Below are positions 13,366-15,193 of a stretch of 15,193 nucleotides of DNA, in pieces (positions within the stretch are counted from its first letter, which is position 1; the number at the start of each line of letters is the position of its first letter). Origin of the DNA: JBOGHU01 sp050742255 (GTDB lineage: Bacteria > Actinomycetota > Acidimicrobiia > Acidimicrobiales > CADCSY01); contig JBOGHU010000039.1 in assembly GCA_050742255.1 (NCBI GenBank), forward strand, positions 1 to 15,193, read 5' to 3'. The notes beneath the pieces are model-generated. The model ran no database searches and had not been told where the DNA came from. It saw nothing but the letters and a program-made list of their open reading frames with translations. A program made the position numbers and the translations under genes.

Positions 13366-14763
13366 ATGGCTGTGACCGACCTCGACCTCGGCCGCTACAA
13401 GCTCGGCTGGCACGACACCGAGGAGTACGTCTTCAAGCCCAAGCGGGGCCTGAGCCCCGACATCGTCCAGGAGATGTCCTGGATGAAGGGCGAGCCGGAC
13501 TGGATACGCAACCTCCGGCTCAAGGGGTTGCGCCACTTCGAGCGGCGCCCCCTGCCCACGTGGGGGGGCGACCTGTCCGAGATCTACTTCGACAACATCT
13601 ACTACTACATCAAGCCCACCGAGAAGCAGGTCAGCGCCTGGGACGAGCTGCCCGAGTCGGTGAAGGCCACGTACGACAAGCTGGGGATCCCCGAGGCCGA
13701 GCGCAAGTACCTGGCCGGGGTCACGGCCCAGTACGAGTCGGAGGTCGTCTACCACAAGAACCGCGAGGACCTGGAGGCCCAGGGCGTCATCTTCTGCGAC
13801 ATGGACACCGCCGTGCGGGAGCACCCCGAGATCGTGCGGGCCTGGTTCGGGAAGTTGATCCCCCCCAACGACAACAAGTTCGCGGCCCTCAACACCTCGG
13901 TGTGGTCGGGCGGCTCGTTCATCTACGTGCCCCCCGGCGTGGAGGTGGAGATGCCGCTGCAGGCCTACTTCCGGATCAACGCCGAGAACATGGGCCAGTT
14001 CGAGCGGACCCTCATCATCGCCGACGAGGGCGCCAAGGTGCACTACATCGAGGGGTGCTCGGCGCCGGTGTACACCACCGACTCGCTGCACTCGGCCGTG
14101 GTCGAGATCGTGGTCAAGCCCTCGGCCCGGGTCACCTACACCACCATCCAGAACTGGTCCAACAACGTGTTCAACCTGGTCACCAAGCGGGCCCGGGTGG
14201 AGGCCGAGGGCCACATGGAGTGGATCGACGGCAACATCGGGAGCCGTCTCACCATGAAGTACCCCGCCGTGGTCATGGTCGGCCCCAAGGCCTCGGGCGA
14301 GGTGCTGTCGGTGGCCTACGCCGGCCAGAGCCAGCACCAGGACGCCGGGGCCAAGATGACCCACGCCGCCCCCGAGACAACCAGCCGCATCGTCTCCAAG
14401 TCCATCTCCAAGGACGGCGGCCGCACCAGCTACCGGGGCCTGGTCCGGGTGGAGGACGGCGCCTACGGGTGCAAGAGCCACGTGCAGTGCGACGCTCTCC
14501 TCCTCGACGAGCACAGCCGCAGCGACACCTACCCCTACCAGGAGATCGGCGAGCGAGACGCCGTCATCGGCCACGAGGCCACCGTGTCCAAGGTCGGCGA
14601 CGACCAGCTCTTCTACCTGATGTCCCGGGGCCTGTCCGAGGAGCAGGCCATGGGCATGATCGTGAACGGCTTCGTCGAGCCGGTGACCCGCACCCTGCCC
14701 ATGGAGTACGCGGTGGAGTGGAGCCGCCTGATCGAGCTCCAGATGGAGGGATCGGTGGGGTGA
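13366..14763 (+). CDS. sufB: Fe-S cluster assembly scaffold protein SufB
   Basis: A 465-residue SufB, close to the usual 465-495. The N-terminal region (1-150) has YVFKPKRGLSPDIV, EPDWIRNLRLKGL and IYYYIKPTEK. The beta-helix core follows, with NTSVWSGGSFIYVPPGVEVEMP, RTLIIADEGAKVHYIEGCSAP, NWSNNVFNLVTKRA, and SKSISKDGGRTSYRGLV. C375 in HVQCDALLLD matches the cluster-building cysteine of E. coli SufB (C405). HEATVSKVGDDQLFYLMSRG and ARRxMVxGF-like AMGMIVNGF close the domain. It assembles nascent Fe-S clusters with SufC and SufD in the cytosol, receiving sulfur from SufS/SufU or SufE. ATG with a GGAGG 7 nt upstream is certain. There is no sufR-type regulator gene before it, unlike the mycobacterial suf operon; the remaining suf genes may lie to the right. 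Its A/T-richer, AAG/AAC-using codons suggest high expression. Confidence 0.97.
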   Translation: MAVTDLDLGRYKLGWHDTEEYVFKPKRGLSPDIVQEMSWMKGEPDWIRNLRLKGLRHFERRPLPTWGGDLSEIYFDNIYYYIKPTEKQVSAWDELPESVKATYDKLGIPEAERKYLAGVTAQYESEVVYHKNREDLEAQGVIFCDMDTAVREHPEIVRAWFGKLIPPNDNKFAALNTSVWSGGSFIYVPPGVEVEMPLQAYFRINAENMGQFERTLIIADEGAKVHYIEGCSAPVYTTDSLHSAVVEIVVKPSARVTYTTIQNWSNNVFNLVTKRARVEAEGHMEWIDGNIGSRLTMKYPAVVMVGPKASGEVLSVAYAGQSQHQDAGAKMTHAAPETTSRIVSKSISKDGGRTSYRGLVRVEDGAYGCKSHVQCDALLLDEHSRSDTYPYQEIGERDAVIGHEATVSKVGDDQLFYLMSRGLSEEQAMGMIVNGFVEPVTRTLPMEYAVEWSRLIELQMEGSVG

Positions 14764-14795
14764 CCTGCCGCCGGTGACGGCCGGGGCTTCCTCCC

Positions 14796-14801
14796 TACAC
14801 T
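14796..14801 (+). promoter_or_regulatory. -10 hexamer TACACT of a leaderless promoter
   Basis: TACACT ends 6 nt before the ATG at 14808. A GTGACG at 14774-14779, with a 16-nt spacer, is a plausible -35. The four-Cys gene may therefore be read independently of sufB. Confidence 0.5.
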
Positions 14802-14807
14802 GGCGGC

Positions 14808-15164
14808 ATGCCCATGCGGGTGGAGTGCAAGCACTACGAGAGCCGCACCTACGGGAACGGCGAGACGGTGCGCAAGTGCGACCTCGACCTCGCCCCCGAG
14901 GCGCCCTGGCGCTGCCCTGTCGATTGCCCCGCCTACGAGCGGCGCCTGGCCGACGTGGCCTGGAGCTACGGGGCCATGGTCTCGCCCCCCACGCCCGACG
15001 AGCCGCCCGGGGTTGGGGTGGGCGAGGGCGTGGGTGACCTGCTCGACGAAGCCGAGGACATCCTCAACGCCGCCGGCCCCAAGGTCGTGGCCGAGATCCG
15101 GGCCGAGCGACAGAGGTCAGCCCCGGGCCGCTGGCGCCGTTGGGTCCGACGGAGGCGCCGGTAG
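14808..15164 (+). CDS. Small four-cysteine protein downstream of sufB, function unknown
   Basis: A 118-residue protein I do not assign to a named family. The N-terminal 46 residues carry four cysteines, C7, C24, C36 and C40 (C-x16-C-x11-C-x3-C), in CKHYES...VRKCDLD...WRCPVDCPAYERR. The layout could bind zinc or an Fe-S cluster, or form disulfides. A Pro/Gly linker (about 59-78) follows, then an acidic helix (DLLDEAEDIL, about 79-88) and a strongly basic tail (RWRRWVRRRRR) that could bind nucleic acid or membrane phosphate. There is no signal peptide. It starts 44 nt after the sufB stop and has its own -10 (TACACT), so a link with Fe-S assembly rests on position only. The remaining 29 nt to the window end show nothing. 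Confidence 0.75.
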   Translation: MPMRVECKHYESRTYGNGETVRKCDLDLAPEAPWRCPVDCPAYERRLADVAWSYGAMVSPPTPDEPPGVGVGEGVGDLLDEAEDILNAAGPKVVAEIRAERQRSAPGRWRRWVRRRRR

Positions 15165-15193
15165 CGCCCTCGACCCGTCTCCGCGCGCCCCAC

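Noticed and set aside
12574..14574. Minus-strand 666-codon open frame across sufB and the peptidase start.
   Set aside because: sufB on the plus strand is certain; the antisense frame has no recognisable domain.
1..15193. A defence, mobile or biosynthetic novelty island.
   Set aside because: No integrase, transposase, toxin-antitoxin, nuclease, CRISPR or large modular enzyme; base composition and codon use are uniform apart from slightly A/T-richer sufB, which fits high expression rather than transfer.

Overview
The window is about 15.2 kb of very GC-rich, gene-dense chromosomal DNA. It has many GTG starts, C/G-ending codons and a SufB-type Fe-S assembly gene, which suggests a high-GC actinobacterium. 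Class Acidimicrobiia is my guess from general flavour; nothing here proves it. I see no tRNA, rRNA, CRISPR array, insertion sequence, phage gene or recognisable defence system. Nearly all of the sequence is explained by 13 genes, one of them cut by the left edge.

Layout. Positions 1-309 hold the 3' end of a saccharopine-dehydrogenase-like gene, followed by a LOG/TIGR00725-type nucleotide-binding protein (364-840). A carbohydrate block follows: a GT2 glycosyltransferase (905-1654) with, 6 nt later, a glycogen-debranching-type enzyme (1661-3808), facing a convergent GT4 glycosyltransferase (4838-3816, minus). An acyl-CoA synthetase (6510-4882, minus) is divergent from a secreted lipoprotein (6634-8922) with 14 repeats, best read as two seven-bladed beta-propellers. 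Next come a SAM methyltransferase (8990-9739) and a flavin reductase (9787-10317). These face a minus-strand group: oligopeptidase B (13247-11115), a 33-residue membrane protein (11118-11017) and a MOSC protein (11007-10354). Last, sufB (13366-14763) is followed by a small four-cysteine protein (14808-15164).

How the genes work together. The GT2, debranching enzyme and GT4 probably act on alpha-glucan or a related glycan. SufB and the four-Cys protein may form the start of a suf cluster that continues to the right. The other genes look like independent housekeeping units.

The clearest cross-window signal is promoter architecture. Nine genes have a TAnnnT-like -10 hexamer ending only 6-9 nt before the start codon and no usable Shine-Dalgarno, which predicts leaderless mRNAs. 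This signal also fixes several start codons, notably 905 for the GT2 and 13247 for the peptidase. sufB is the exception, with an extended -10, a roughly 45-nt leader and a good GGAGG. The other notable item is the 33-residue membrane protein, which overlaps the peptidase stop by 4 nt and whose own TAG stop forms the first half of the MOSC gene's -10 hexamer.
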